The notes: generated by a model not told the origin, from the letters alone. Positions 11,713-23,882 are shown, counted from the stretch's first letter. The stretch is DNA of 64,000 nt from Homalodisca vitripennis (GCF_021130785.1 NC_060215.1:121352501-121416500), one strand, 5' to 3'. Numbers and translations are program-made.

Positions 11713-12624
11713 TTGTAAATATAAACACTCTCTGAGTAAAATCATATTCATAAATGAACTAAGTGGAACTAAGTTCGTGCGTCAATTTTAATTATTCCTT
11801 TTTATTATATAACGAATAAATATAATAACAAACAATGGAAAGTCAAATGTGGTTTCCTTATGTCTCCAATATCACCTTCGTAAGCTTGCAAAATTGTGTT
11901 CAAGAAACGTTATCGATATACCTTGGCCTGATATACTCTACCATGGCTTATAGCAGGCTGGTAAAGTTGTACTAAAACAGATTGGACAGCGATTTAATAA
12001 TGATTGATATTTTATTTATACAGACATTAATTATTCACTCCGCTCAATAAATAGAAGTTAGGAAAACTAACAACTGTCTCCTTAATACAAATCCGTTACT
12101 ATACAATTGTCAAAATTGCGTTGGCAAGATAATTGTAAAAGCTTAGCTTAAATCGTCTACACACTATTATAAGTCCTTTGTAGTATTTAAGTATATAAGT
12201 TACACCATTAAAGTACTATTCATTTTGTAGATTGAACTGTACATTTTTTATTTTGTAAAGCCAACTCTTTACTCTGTATCAAAAATATTTTGCATAAAGA
12301 ACAATAGTTAAAATAGCCACTATTGTCTAAGGTGGAAAAATATTTGCTTTATGTTGTTTTTTTCATCTATTTGAACGATGGTTCCATATATAACCCATGT
12401 TGCACTTGAAAAAATAATTAGAAAAGAACCGTTTTTATTGGATTTGTGGAAACATAATGCAAGTTATATACTCGTGCATGTATTACCTGGAAATAATACA
12501 ACAGTCACCATACATTACTGCGATAACAAGTAATATGCGTCTGGAAATAAAATTACGTGATAATGCGCTTTTCTTTTACTGCTTGCTATTACACAGTTGA
12601 AGAAGTGCTTGTAAATCGAGGCAG
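11713..12624. other. AT-rich stretch, nothing recognised
   Basis: No open frame, tandem repeat or recognisable similarity seen. It ends at the hAT target-site duplication. Confidence 0.5.
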
Positions 12625-13069
12625 CCATCAGTCAGTGGCGTAGCGAAGGGGGGGGGTCCAAACCCCACCCGAAATTTTAAGACATATTAAAAAATAAAGC
12701 ATGGAGCAGGGGAAAAAAGGAGAGTTATTATTACTCTTGTCTACAAACATTAAATTGATTGATTTAATTGATTAAAGTGACCGTTGTTAAAAATATAATT
12801 GTCCTTTCGTTTAAATCATGAAGTATCAAACGATATTTTTGGGCTCGGCCTTTCGGATAGTGTAGTGTAATCACGGTATTTCTATTGGGCGCGGTCACGT
12901 GACGTCGCAAAGCAACCTGGACCGTAACACGGCGAACAGTTTAAATTAGCGACCACTTCGTTCAAATTCGTCTTGGGGACGTAAAATGACTGCTTAGAAT
13001 TAAGTTACGACGTTGATTTTAGGTGTCATTAAACTGTAGACGTGTATATAGTTATCGAAAAAAATATAA

Positions 13070-14130
13070 AAAATCTCTTTCGGTCGGAAAATACACTTGA
13101 AAAACTCAACTGATTAGAACTTCAACTAATTTGGACGTCAGTGATTGAGGTAAATGTGGTGTTTTCGACTGAGTTAGGACAACGATTTTTGTTATCATTA
13201 AACTGTACAATGTACCTATATAATTATCGAGAAAAAAGTCACTTCCGGTCGGTAAATACCGAAGAAAAGAAAGTGGTACTTATAATTATGTTAGGACGTT
13301 TATTTTAGGTATTAATTCAACGTCGACTAATACATATATAATTATCGAGAAACAAAACAATAAAATCGCCTCCAGTCGGAAAACACCGAGGAAAAGCTCT
13401 ACAAATTCAGATTTTGACGGTTTTGGATTTCACTGGTTGAGTCCTTGAGATAAAAGTGGTACTTAGAATTATGTTAGAACACTGATTTTAGGTATCAATT
13501 GAACGCCGACTAATACTTATATAATTATCGAAGAAAAATTTTAAAAAATCACTTCCGGTCGGATAATACACCGGAAAACTCTACTGATAAGAAGTTCCGA
13601 CTACTTTAGATTTCACTGACTGAGGTATTATTTCATTTTCCTTAGTATATTCCGATCGGAAGTGATTATTTTTGTTTTTTTTTCTCGATAATTATATATT
13701 TATTAGTAGGCGTTGAATTAATACCTAAAATAAACGTCCTAACATAATAATTATATGTTAAAAGTACCACTTTTACCTCAACCACTCAACCAGTGAAATC
13801 CAAAATCGTCAAAACTTGAATCTGTAGAGAGCTTTTCTTCGGTATTTACCGACCGAAAGTGATTTTTTTCTCGATTATTATATAGGTAGTCGAGTACAGT
13901 TTAATGATAACAAAAATCGTCGGTCTAACTCAATCAAAAATACCACGTTTACCTCAATAACTGAAGTCCGAAGTTCTAATCATTAGAGTTTTTGAGGTGT
14001 ATTTTATTTCAGTGTAATGATATAAAAAATCGTCATTATAACTCATTCATAAATACCTCAATCAGTGAAATCTAAAGTAGCCGAACTTCTAATCAGTAGA
14101 GTTTTTCCGGTGCATTTTCCGACTGTTAGT
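13070..14130. repeat. Internal foldback array inside the hAT element
   Basis: A motif combining TATATAATTATCGAG, AAAATCACTTCCGGTCGGAA and AACTCTACTGAT-like stretches recurs about four times on the plus strand, with GGTCGG-type cores near 13081, 13246, 13373 and 13556. It then recurs in inverted orientation with cores near 13651 and 13849, and more degenerate copies near 13985 and 14100. The axis lies near 13640. Opposing arms such as GTACAGTTTAATGATAACAA (right) and its complement (left, about 13190-13210) show the two halves are mutually complementary over roughly 500 bases. A transcript or single strand could form a long hairpin. Confidence 0.85.
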
Positions 14131-14480
14131 TTGATCTGTACCCGAGCAACACTCGAAAATTGCCCTCCTTTTCTAAAGGGTTTTTGGCCGTCAGTGGCCC
14201 AATGTCCTCGAAGGGGTATTTCATTTTCTCCACAGAATATAGTTGTGTCAATTATACGCTTGAGTGAAGCTCTGTTTTGTTCTTTTTCTTTCTTATCCAG
14301 TGAATCCAACATCACTTTGGTGCCTTCTATTCGGCCAGAATTGAACTTCGTAAAGTTTCTGTAGCTATACAAGAAAATTTGTGGTACTAGAGTTGCTGTG
14401 AGAGTTGAATTTGCCTATTACATCTTTCCACTTTCTATAAGGCGTAGTTACTAAAGCTCCATAATGTTGGTATTTATCTT
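14125..14480 (-). pseudogene. hAT transposase N-terminal fragment (DUF4371 type)
   Basis: On the minus strand, GALVTTPYRKWKDVIGKFNS is followed, after a frameshift near 14373, by KKEKEQNRASLKRIIDTTIF and CGENEIPLRGH, then RKGGQFSSVARVQI. These match the order seen in DUF4371/ZMYM-like hAT transposases: a TTF-type zinc-finger tail ending in WKDALGKFxxH, a helix with NR, the IIDTIIFxGxQxIxLRGH motif, then GNFRALLRFRI. The fragment ends where the inverted array begins. The DDE catalytic residues and dimerisation domain are missing, so it cannot encode an active enzyme. Family assignment rests on motif recognition. Confidence 0.8.
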
Positions 14481-14597
14481 TTACCAGTGAACTCATTGGC
14501 AAATAACACACAAAACGTCCCCCGGATTCCCCGGTTTCGGACCCAAATTTTCGGATCCCCCCCGAACGAAATTTCTGGCTACGCTACTGCCATCAGT

Positions 14598-15433
14598 AGG
14601 CTATATACTCATGTCCTCATTGTTCTCTTTCTGTCAGTTGGCATTTTTGTAGATTTGATACAATTATGAGTATTGGAATTTTTGAATTATAAACAGGTTA
14701 TTGAACAAATAAGATCCAAAAATTGAAACCAATTACTGGTTTTGGATACATTAAACCTATTTTTTTTAATTCGTATGAATTTGGGTCTCTTTATATAGGG
14801 ATAACTGTCCTCAATGACCATTGCTGTGTAGTACATAGACTATACTTATAATGTCGAAATAAAAAAGCATTTATCTTTTCCTTTAGCTTTAGACTAACTA
14901 TATTGATCAATACTAATCTTCGGAGGATGATATTTTTTAGGCCTACATTGAGAAGTATACCAAGGTGATGTTCGTGAAGTAGGCCTAGCACTAGACTAGC
15001 CAAAATTTGGGACTAGGTTAGTTTTATTGCCAGAATTGTTTCTGAAACTACATAGCCATTAAAAATTCTTTTTATACCACACACACGTTCATACTAGGCA
15101 TTTTTGTGGACACAGAAACTTACAGAAAACACATTTTGTTTCAAAGTCACTATAAACAAAAGTACAAGCAAAATAATTAGTAATTAATGTACAGAAGTAT
15201 CAGTACACATACTATTATAAAATACCTGTTTCCAGATTAGCTAACTAGTAAAAGGAAAGTTACAAGTAGATGGATTTGGAGCTTTTATTATAGAAAGCGG
15301 CCAAGACAACTTCCAAGAGCAGAAATAAGCTCCTCTCAGTCGAGTGACAGTTAATTAAAAATATTCTTATATTGTAGATTTTGACAAGATTGAGAATATA
15401 ATTGCACTAATTTTATAATAATGCAGATATTAA
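14598..15433. other. Unannotated stretch
   Basis: Contains two TAGGCCTA octamers (14938, 14980). A 70-codon minus frame at 14791-15003 is unrecognised. No repeat or gene is supported. Confidence 0.4.
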
Positions 15434-15815
15434 TTATTTGAAGAGAAACAAACCGACATTACAGAAGATATGATGGAAAATTGGTTCATTAAAATCTTTG
15501 TTATGAAGGATAAGGCATCTGTTATGCAAAAGCGTGATACTATTTGTATGGCAACCAATGTGTTTAGGAAGATCGTTTAAGTAAATGAGAAATATAAGTG
15601 ATCTAGTAATATATCCAGAGGACACTTCGGTCTTATCCTTGGACAAATATTGCAGACCGTCATTACAAATTTCGACACATATAACGCAACCCAGTAAATA
15701 TGATTTAACCCACTGAAGTACCAATCCTTGAAATATATATTCTTTGACTTTTCTGAACCACATGATTCACTAAATCAAATGAATCTTTATCCAAGAACGT
15801 ACGCAGAAAACACGT
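15434..15815 (-). pseudogene. LINE reverse transcriptase fragment
   Basis: The minus strand reads SFDLVNHVV near 15800, a form of the catalytic motif A found as AFDSVNH in LINE reverse transcriptases. After a frameshift it reads FQGLVLQWVKSYLLGCVICV and then SLIFLIYLNDLPKHI. That is the normal spacing from motif A through the W-x-SYL segment to the FLIYINDLP segment. The GVPQGSILGP block between them is lost and the YxDD motif is not intact (ITLLHNRCLILH). Probably Jockey or CR1 group. It is isolated, with no tail found. Confidence 0.7.
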
Positions 15816-16849
15816 CTGACAAAAAACGGTCATATTGGTTCGAGAAAATAGGTATGAAGCAAATATTTTAACACTTTAGTTATCAATACGCATAAAAATA
15901 TGAAACCGTTTACAAAATCGGAGTGAGAATATACAGTAAAAAATGTGTTAGTTGTTTAACTTGTTATTAAGAATAATTATAATATATCTTGTAGTATGAT
16001 AATGACGTTGTATTGTTTTAAAACACAAACTGCTGAATCATAAGTGTTGGACTTGTTGTTAATATCCTGGAGTACACGATCAGGCGGTTACCCTAGACTA
16101 CTGCCGGAACCTGGAGTTTATAACCTTCATATGTAGACAGTCCAGGTTCACCTTTCTCAGGAAGTGTGGAAATATATTTATTCAGATAATAATATTATTA
16201 ACTGGATGCCAGGTTCCTGTTTCTCTACCAAAAAACAATTATTGTGCTGATTGTGTTTAGTACTTTTTCTATATAAACAGTGCAAGTGCATTCTAATGGT
16301 GCAGAAAATTGGTTTTGAGAATTTAGTAAAAATGTCCATATTCTAATTTTGTTTTGGAAAAAACGAGTTTTGTAAAAAGTTTTGTGAAAAAGGGTGTTGT
16401 TAAAATAAATTCAAAAATAACAAATTGTCTAGTTGTTATTAAATTTGGCCCAAGATGTAACTTGGGAATGCTTCTAAATATTTTTTATGATTTCAGTAAT
16501 TTAAAAATTAAATTATATTACACGATATCTTATACTTTAAACATGTTTTTACTCAAAAAATCCTTAAATCATCTGACGTTTTTAATAAAATCTTCAAAAT
16601 TTACAGACTAATTAGTTAATCTCAATTTAATTCCTTTTAATATAAACCTTTTCTTAAACCATCATAATATTTACGTGTGTCATGATTTGATTACCACACA
16701 TTAAACCATAAAAACTTTACAGTGTGTCCAGGTTATGTAAATTTGTAGTTTAAAGGCTTTTAAACACAGTAAATAATCTATTTAAAAATAATTTTTTTTC
16801 GCAATAAAGTAATACTGTTTTGAAATGAGACTTTAGGACACAAAGGTGT
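15816..16849. other. AT-rich stretch, nothing recognised
   Basis: An 85-codon plus frame at 16354-16611 is Lys, Phe, Ile and Asn rich, as chance frames in AT-rich DNA are. No family resemblance and no repeats were seen. Confidence 0.45.
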
Positions 16850-18060
16850 TCAAGAGGGATTGTTTCACATAGCCATTGAACTACTAACGCCAAGATATAC
16901 TAGAATTCCGGTGTTTTACTTTTTACCGAAAACACACAAGCCTACCAGACCACCTCCTGGAAGGCCTATCATCTCCAGCTATAGATGTCCTACAGAAAGG
17001 ATATCTGCTTATGTTGATGACATCTTGCAGCCGTTTTTAAGAATACTTCCTTCTTATATCACGGAAACTAGTGACTTTTTAACTAAATTATCACAAATTA
17101 ATCAACCCTTGCCTCTAGTTGTCTTATTATGCACTGTCGATGTAGAATCTTTGTATACAAATATTGCTACAGATGATGGTCTCAGGGCTGCCCAAAATTA
17201 CCTTGATGAACGCACAAACAATACTAAACCCAGTACTAATTTCATTCTTAGATTTATGAACATGATTAAGATCCTCGCACAGGCCAATGGCCCATGAGAA
17301 AGGGCAGAGTAAGGCTTAAAAGGGAAAGGGGGATTTTAACATTAAATTATTTTAAATTTCTTAACCAAAATTTCCGTCATACTAAAGGAACTGCTATGGG
17401 AACACGGATGGGTCCTTCTTACTCCAATATTTTTATGAGACTATTCGAAAAGAATTGTTTAACTACTCAAAACTATAAACCTATAATTTGGTTCAGGTAC
17501 ATAGATGATATTTTTATAATATGGTAGCAAGGTATTAAAAATCTTAACGAATTTCTTTTTAATCTCAATAAATTTAGCGTTTTCCAATGCTATACAGTCT
17601 ATCTCACCAGATTCAGTAACATTTTTGGATACTGATGTAGGTATTGAAAATAATAATTTAAAAACGAAAATTCATATCAAGAACAGCAAAAAGATTTAAC
17701 ATTTGCATTTCACCAGCTGCCATCCAATTCACATTAAAAAATCTATCCCTTAGGGTCTATCAATAAGGGCAAAAAATCTTTGTAGCAATTAATCTGTCTT
17801 TCATAACTACATAAATAGACTGTCCAATGTACTTTTTAAAAGGGGGAATCTAAAACATCTTGATGATAAACAAATCAGTGATCTAAATATAATTCCAGTG
17901 TTATTAATCCTACTTACAGGTAAGGAAAATTTTTTCCAGAAATCTTTAGATTATTGCAAAAACTCCTGAAGATAAAAGAGGAAAAAGGTATTACTCACAG
18001 TATTTCTCAAAACGTTCATGAATCTAGTAAGTAATCACATACGATCATTTCCACTAAAGC
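16850..18060 (+). pseudogene. Penelope-like element, reverse transcriptase part
   Basis: The sequence shows the order of motifs of Penelope-like reverse transcriptases. FYFLPKTHKP, GRPIISSYRCPTERISAYVD, LCTVDVESLYTNI (catalytic motif A), GTAMGTRMGPSYSNIFM and FRYIDDIFIIW (YxDD box, catalytic) appear between 16915 and 17525. After a stop, VTFLDTDVGIENN, CHPIHIKKSIPLG and LSNVLFKRGNLKHLDD continue in shifting frames to about 17880. Stops and frameshifts at 17297, 17527 and beyond show it is dead. An extra block of about 70 bases at 17255-17330 separates motif A from the GTAMGTRM box. The N-terminus is missing. The rest of this element lies at 24615-25490, beyond an inserted LINE. Confidence 0.88.
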
Positions 18061-18445
18061 AATCACATTACTCAGTGAATAAAATGTATTACCTCGATGC
18101 CAATTTAAATATAAATATCAGTTCTTATCAGTCAGTCCATGAGGACGGTCGTACAGATAAGCCGCTCGTGATTGTGCAATCTGGTCGGCCTGCCCGTCTT
18201 GTCCTGTGCGGTACTTATCCTGTGCGGTACCTTTTCTTAAAGTAATTATCCTTAAAACTGTGTCATAAACTTTATTTTTTTTTCGTGTGTGAATTTTTCG
18301 TTAGTATTGATGAAGTTTATTTTTAGTTTGGACTAAAGTTATTTTTGGATTACTAATTATCATTTTAAATCAGGCTTTCCGTTAATTTTTTAGTTTTTTT
18401 TTTTACTGTACAGTTAAGTAACTTTCAATTACTTACATTTTTATC

Positions 18446-19424
18446 ATGAATTGCGGTAAATGTAGCCGAGACATATCCATTGCTAAAGATGCAGCAAAGT
18501 GTGTGGAGTGCGGTCTCAGTTTTCATGTAACGTGTTGTCGCATTCGGACTTTGGCAAAGTTGACATCTATGTCGGCCCGAAATCTGGGCCTCGTGGAAGT
18601 GTGACGATTGTTCGCAGGATTCATCCTCAGTGGCAAGTCATAAGTCGGACTCGGTCGATCCAAATATTTCTGACATTCTTTTGGCAATACAAAAAAGAAA
18701 TTGCTGTAAGCCAAGCTGCAAATAAGACGGTTTTAGCGCGATTGAACAGCGTCTAACTGGTTTACAGGCATCTGTTGACGAATTCCATAAGAGACTTTCT
18801 TCTTTAGAGGCGGAAAATGTTGAACTTAAAGCAGAATGTGTTTTGAACTGCGAACTAAAAATGAATCCCTGTCTCGGCGGGTGTTTGACGTGGAGTTACA
18901 AATGGCAGATATACAGCAGTACTCGCGAAACCATAACGTTGAAGTTATGGGTGTCCCCCGTCACAAAAAGTGAGAGAATGTTTACGAAATCGTCAAATCG
19001 GTGGCCACCGCGCTTGATCTAACTTACGACAGACAGTCTATATCCATTGCCCATCGTTTGCCGGCACCTCGGAGGAAGTCCTTCCACCCCTCTATCGTCG
19101 TCCAGTTCGTGTCCCGCTCAACAAAGGCTGAATGGATTTCTGCGGGCCAAGAAAAAAAGGAATTAAAACTACGGACTTGGCAGCGTCTCTACCGCCTGCG
19201 CCGGTATTAGTTCTGGATCATCTCACACCACAGAGAATAAACATATACTGGGGAGAGCTAAGTCCTTGGTAAAAGATGGACAGCTGGCGTTCGCTTGGTC
19301 GAGAGACGGGAAGGTGTTGGTGAGACAGACGGTGGAGTCACCGGCCAGGAGGGTGAGGAGCATCGACGAAGTGGAAGCCTTCGTACGTCCGGTAGTTAGC
19401 GGCAGTCCCACGACAACGCAGTAA
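18446..19424 (+). pseudogene. LINE ORF1: PHD finger, coiled coil, RNA-binding-like
   Basis: Start ATG at 18446. The first 50 codons contain C-x2-C, C-x2-C and HVTC, and after a frameshift near 18595 WKCDDC. That is the Cys4-His-Cys3 pattern of a PHD finger. Next come SDILLAIQK, a Leu/Glu-rich coiled-coil stretch (QASVDEFHKRLSSLEAENVE), then NHNVEVMGVP and SISIAHRLPAPRRKSFHPS, which resemble the RRM-like part of LINE ORF1 proteins. A C-terminal segment reads RAKSLVKDGQLAFAWSRDGK and ends at a stop near 19424. At least four frameshifts or stops interrupt it. ORF1 proteins of this kind bind element RNA. The PHD finger is known in several CR1-group ORF1s and may contact chromatin (inference). Confidence 0.78.
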
Positions 19425-19772
19425 TTTGCCAGAGTTTGAGCGTAGGTTATAGATACTCCATAAATACAGATAAGGACATGGCAAGTAAGACTTTTTTTTA
19501 TTACTGTATGTTAATTTTGTTTGCAGCATTTATATTACAATTTTTTGTTTGACATTATAGTTTGTAGAATTTATTGGCATGTGCATGTGTATTTTTAAAT
19601 AAGGACTTAACAAAGTGAAAAATGAAAATATTTTTGCAGCGACGTTTAATATTAATACAATTACTACTAGGACACTCAGCATTCAAAATTAAATATTGAT
19701 TGTACTATACCAAACCTATAATTAAAATTATAAATACGTATGGGTAGAAGTATGTGTGTGTATGCATGTGAG

Positions 19773-19871
<99 letters not shown>

Positions 19872-20849
19872 GTGCGTGTGTGTGTGTGTGTGTGCGTGTG
19901 AGTATGTATGTGTGTATGCACTTGAGTATGTATGTGTACACGGGCTAAAGAAAAAATATCAAAATAATGTTTTTATAAAACAGTTTATCTCATCTTACTA
20001 TTAGTTATTTATTATTTATAAGAATAACAAGTTACTGTAGAAAACAATAATTAATTTATAAATAATATTAATTAATAAATATTTTCATTCCATTGAGATT
20101 ATAAGTTTCAGAATGTAAATTTTTTTAATTCTTTTAACTTTTTACCATTTTTACAGCCATCTTTACTGTCCAAAGGTTAACAGATAATGTGGTTTTTTGC
20201 ATGGTCAGTGCGATGTTAATTGTATATTAGGTCTAATTTTTCCGTCTATGTCTTTTTTTATATATGGAATAATAATTCTTATAGTCAGTCTTTTGAATAT
20301 ATGACACACAATTATAAGCATGCACCATGTCAGAATTTATACTGAAGTATATTTTTAATTTAATTAGTTATTCATATGTTAATAACAATTTATATTTTTG
20401 TTTGTGCTAGTTACATTTCATTGTGGCATGTAATATAAGATACGTGATTTATTTTTTAGCATATCTATATTTGAAAAAGTTTTAATTGCATAAATTTGTA
20501 AAGGTGCTTCTTGTTTATTTTAAAACATAAGTTGCAGCATAGCATAGATGTACCTATATCGATAATGCTTCTTAAACGTTATTCCATGTATATATTTTAT
20601 TTTATTTCATATGTATTAAATTAAACAAAAATATTTATTTTATTACTATATCATGTGATATTGGTATTTGGTTTCAACTACATATAAGTTTTTGTTATAT
20701 TAATATTGTTTTTTTACAGGTAGCTAGCTATACATTTGGTTTTAGTTTATTTTGATGATGTTGTAGTTTTTATCAAGTGTAGTGATATCTGTATAGATAT
20801 ATAGAGAGCGGGTGGGCTGAGCATGGTTGTACAATGAACAGTTTGCGCA
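19425..20849. other. Spacer between LINE ORF1 and ORF2, with TG microsatellite
   Basis: 1.4 kb with no open frame between the two LINE genes, which normally sit close together. It carries (TG)n with TATG/CATG ends at about 19751-19935 and is otherwise AT-rich. It could be a later insertion, an unusually long natural spacer, or ORF2 N-terminal sequence decayed beyond recognition. No terminal repeats or target duplication were seen. Confidence 0.55.
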
Positions 20850-21866
20850 ATGGGCGAGATTATGGATGAAATTGTCAATTCTAGAGCTGTGAATGCATGT
20901 GTTTATGATTATGTTGATAGTTTTGATTTTTTCTCAGAAAATGAAGACGTAAATAAAAATCGAGTGACAATCCTTAGCTTGAATATTCGTAGCTGTAAAA
21001 AGAATTTTGATGAGCTAATTATCATTTTGAACAACTATAAGTTTAAATTTGACATAATTATTTTAACAGAGACTTGGATGGATGAGTGCAGTGTAAATGT
21101 GAGTATGGATGGGTATGATAGATTCGTAAATAAGGAAAGTATGAATCAGAATGATGGCGTGATTGTTTTCGTTAATAAATGTTTTTCAGTATGTCATGCG
21201 GAAGTGAATCTGAGCGGGGCCACATGTTTGAAACTAGATATAACGTTTTTGGGCAGGGAGCGGATGTCGTTGCTCGCCATTTACCGGAGTCCGTCCGGTG
21301 ACCTTGACTCTTTCATTAGTGATCTCGAGGTATATCTTGAGACCAGGCACAGGGATCGGGTTCACTGGCTGATTGGTGATATAAATTGTTGTATTTTACC
21401 TGAAACCAAACGATCCACTGTCACAAACGATATCTTGATGTAATGTATGGAGCTGGTTTCATTAGTTGCAATTAATGTGCCAACCAGAGTTACTGGATTT
21501 TCCAAAGTTGTATTGATCATATATTTACGGATATTAAAAACTACGGACGGTGTTAAGTCGGCGGTCATCAAAGCGGAAATTACGGATCACTATTTTACTG
21601 TCTCGCAAAGTCAACAGAGTTTAATTAAAAGTAAAAGAAAACAATCATCTTTAGTTAAAAACACATATATTGACTTTGATATTGTTGGCCGTCTTGTCTC
21701 TGAAAGAAATTGGACACCGATTTTAGAGATCGAGGATGTTAATCTGTCTGCATCTAAGTTTGTTGAATATTTGCAAGATATTCTATTACAATCCTCAATT
21801 AATAAGAACCCAATTTCTTCTAAGCACGTCAAGCTAAAGCCGTGGGTTACCGTTGGGACTAATTAA
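20850..21866 (+). pseudogene. LINE ORF2, APE-type endonuclease domain
   Basis: The frame from 20850 to 21443 holds the endonuclease signature order: ILSLNIRSCKKNFDEL (catalytic Asn region), FDIIILTETWMDE (catalytic Glu), NDGVIVFVN, LLAIYRSPSGDLDSF (the YRSP block) and HWLIGDIN (the GD-N block). A frameshift at about 21440 passes into 21447-21866, where VNVPTRVT-like and AVIKAEITDHYFTV segments correspond to the TR and SDH boxes (here TDH). The domain nicks target DNA to prime reverse transcription. ALKPWVT-like sequence (LKPWVTVGTN) near 21840 marks the linker that leads to the RT. The frames are broken, so it is inactive as read. Confidence 0.88.
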
Positions 21867-21979
21867 ATCAATTCGAGTTATAGATAAAATGAGTAAGCAG
21901 CTCAAAGGCCAGCCCTTTAATACAATGTTAAAAACTCGTTTCAAGCAATTATAGAAATCTCTTAAATAAGACTATTAAA

Positions 21980-23882
21980 TTGGCTAAAGAAATGTATTTT
22001 AGAAATAAAATTAATGAATCAAAAAATAATAATAAGCTCTTGTGGAAAAATATTGCTGAAATTATGGACATGAATAAAAAAAAAGATTCCTTTCCTATTG
22101 AACAGTTTCTGGACGGCAAACTTAATATTGAGACAAATGATATAAATAATGTAGCTAACACATTAAATGAATACTATGTTAGGGTGGGTGCCAACTTAGC
22201 CAGTGCTGTGCCTCCCGTGACTGAAGTCGTTATGAATGACGAGGATTACGGGGCGAATTCTTACTTCTTACTTCCAGCTGGAGCCGATATCCGAGGATGT
22301 CCTTGCTCGTGTTGTACAAAACCTTAGAGGCGGGTCTGCTCCGGGAGAAGATGGAATCCCGGCTACTCTTATCAAAAATGTTTTTTAATTTCTTAAAGCT
22401 TCCACTTCTACATATTATAAACAATAGTATATCACAGGGAATTTTCCCAGCATCTTTTAAAATGGGTAAAGTAATCCCAATCTATAAGGGAGGCCCAAAA
22501 AATCGATGTGTTAGCTTCAGACCAATAACTTTAACTAGTGTTTTATCTAAATTATTGGAAAAATGTGTCAGAATTCAACTCGAAAAATATTTAAACATCA
22601 ATAATATTCTTGTACAAAAATCAATTCGGTTTCAGAAAAGATAAGAATTTGAATGACGATTTATATTTGCTAACTAAAAGTGTTCATGACACGAATTAGC
22701 CGTAATAAAAAAACCATTATTGATTTTTATAGATTTAGCTAAAGCTTTTGATACAGTTGATAGACAACTATTACTACAAAAATTAAAATATATTGGAATA
22801 CAAGGGAACTCTTGGAGATGGTTCAAAAGTTATTTGTCCGATCGGTATCAAGTTGTTTCCGTTTTGGGCCATACAAGCGTTCCTCAAAAAATTGAGTATG
22901 GGGTTTTTGCAAGGCAGTACTCTTGGACCCTTGCTTTTCTTAATTTTTATTAACAATCTAGGAAGATTGACTTTGTTTAATTAAAGGACAGATATTTCTT
23001 TATGCGGACGATACCGCTTTGTTATTTGAGGGTGAAAGCTGGGAGGAAGTGAGGGATGTGGGCTGAGCGCGGTCTACTCACTGTCAAGCGCTGGTTTGAT
23101 CAATGTCGGCTCACAGTTAATATAGCCAAAACCAAATGTATGCCAATCTCTATACGAGCTGACGGCGATCCTTTTGTTTTTTAAGCTACGGTTGCATACT
23201 TGTGGTGGCCAGGATGGATGCGTTTTGTGTGAATGTATTGATAGGGTGAGTGAGTATAAATACTTGGGTGTAGTTTTTGACAATCGTTTGAAGTGGTGTA
23301 ATCACGTAGCTTACATGCGGAATAAACTTCGTAAATTTAATCTTTTATATTCTGTAATCTGCGTAATATACTTACAATAGATCTTTTAAAAACTGGTATT
23401 ACTATGCTTATGTGCAATCAATTCTTCAGTATGGTAATTTAGCATGGGGTGGCTGTTTCCAAAATAACCTTGCTCCCTTAGAAGTCGTTCAAAAAACTAT
23501 TATAAAAGTAGCTCTGAAGCGAAATCGTACTTATCCAACCAATTTATTGTTTGAAGAATTTAAAGTTTTTAACGTCTCGCAATTATATATCCGAACATTA
23601 ATTTTGTACATTTTTCAACATCGAGATTCAATTTTCATTCACAGTAACCACAGCCATTTTACGCGTTCTTCACTTCATAACAGAATTTTTGTTCCTAGAC
23701 TCGTTAAAGCCTTTAATTCAACATCATCTCACTATATTGCTCATATAATTTTCTCAAAATTACCATACTTTATAAAAAACCCAAGACCTTGCACTATTAG
23801 TACGTACAAAAAAGTAGTCAATAAATGGTTAGTAGATGCTGGGCGAGATGGATTTCGTCAGTATTTTTCCTCAATCTACACC
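21980..23882 (+). pseudogene. LINE ORF2, reverse transcriptase and C-terminus
   Basis: RT motifs appear in order across several frames. GGSAPGEDGIPATLIKN is near 22330, FPASFKMGKVIPIYKG at 22450 and FRPITLTSVLSKLLEK at 22520. IFIDLAKAFDTVDRQLL (motif A, catalytic Asp) is at 22725, LQGSTLGPLLFLIFINNLG at 22910, and QIFLYADDTALLF with the YADD box at 22990. The C-terminal part (23412-23885) reads QSILQYGNLAWGG, LAPLEVVQKTI and STYKKVVNKWLVDAG. Frameshifts occur at about 22300, 22650, 22940, 23060 and 23170. The gene is probably dead, although the catalytic Asp residues are still recognisable. The protein arrangement matches the minus-strand element at 45.3-48.9 kb. Confidence 0.9.

Larger units (their letters stand above)
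12633..14589 (-). mobile_element. Non-autonomous hAT-superfamily DNA transposon
   Basis: The element is bounded by CAGTGGCGTAGC at the left and its near-complement GCTACGCTACTG at the right (one mismatch in 12). It is flanked by a perfect 8-bp duplication, CCATCAGT, at 12625-12632 and 14590-14597. An 8-bp duplication with CAGTGGCGTAGC-type ends is diagnostic of hAT elements. Sub-terminal G runs at the left mirror C runs at the right. The interior holds a remnant of the transposase on the minus strand, next to the right end, and a complex inverted array. At 1957 bp with no catalytic domain it must have moved using a transposase supplied elsewhere. The perfect duplication suggests the insertion is not very old. 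Confidence 0.93.

Noticed and set aside
14065..14364. 99-codon plus-strand frame in the hAT element
   Set aside because: Shadow of the minus-strand transposase fragment, which shows family motifs. The plus frame shows none.
18018..18245. 75-codon plus frame downstream of the Penelope RT
   Set aside because: Spans the presumed junction between Penelope sequence and the LINE 5' UTR, so it is a chance fusion.
19676..20004. Cys/Val and His/Thr repetitive frames on both strands
   Set aside because: Translations of a TG/CA microsatellite. The same applies to frames at 23818-24157, 33723-33959 and 52678-52971.
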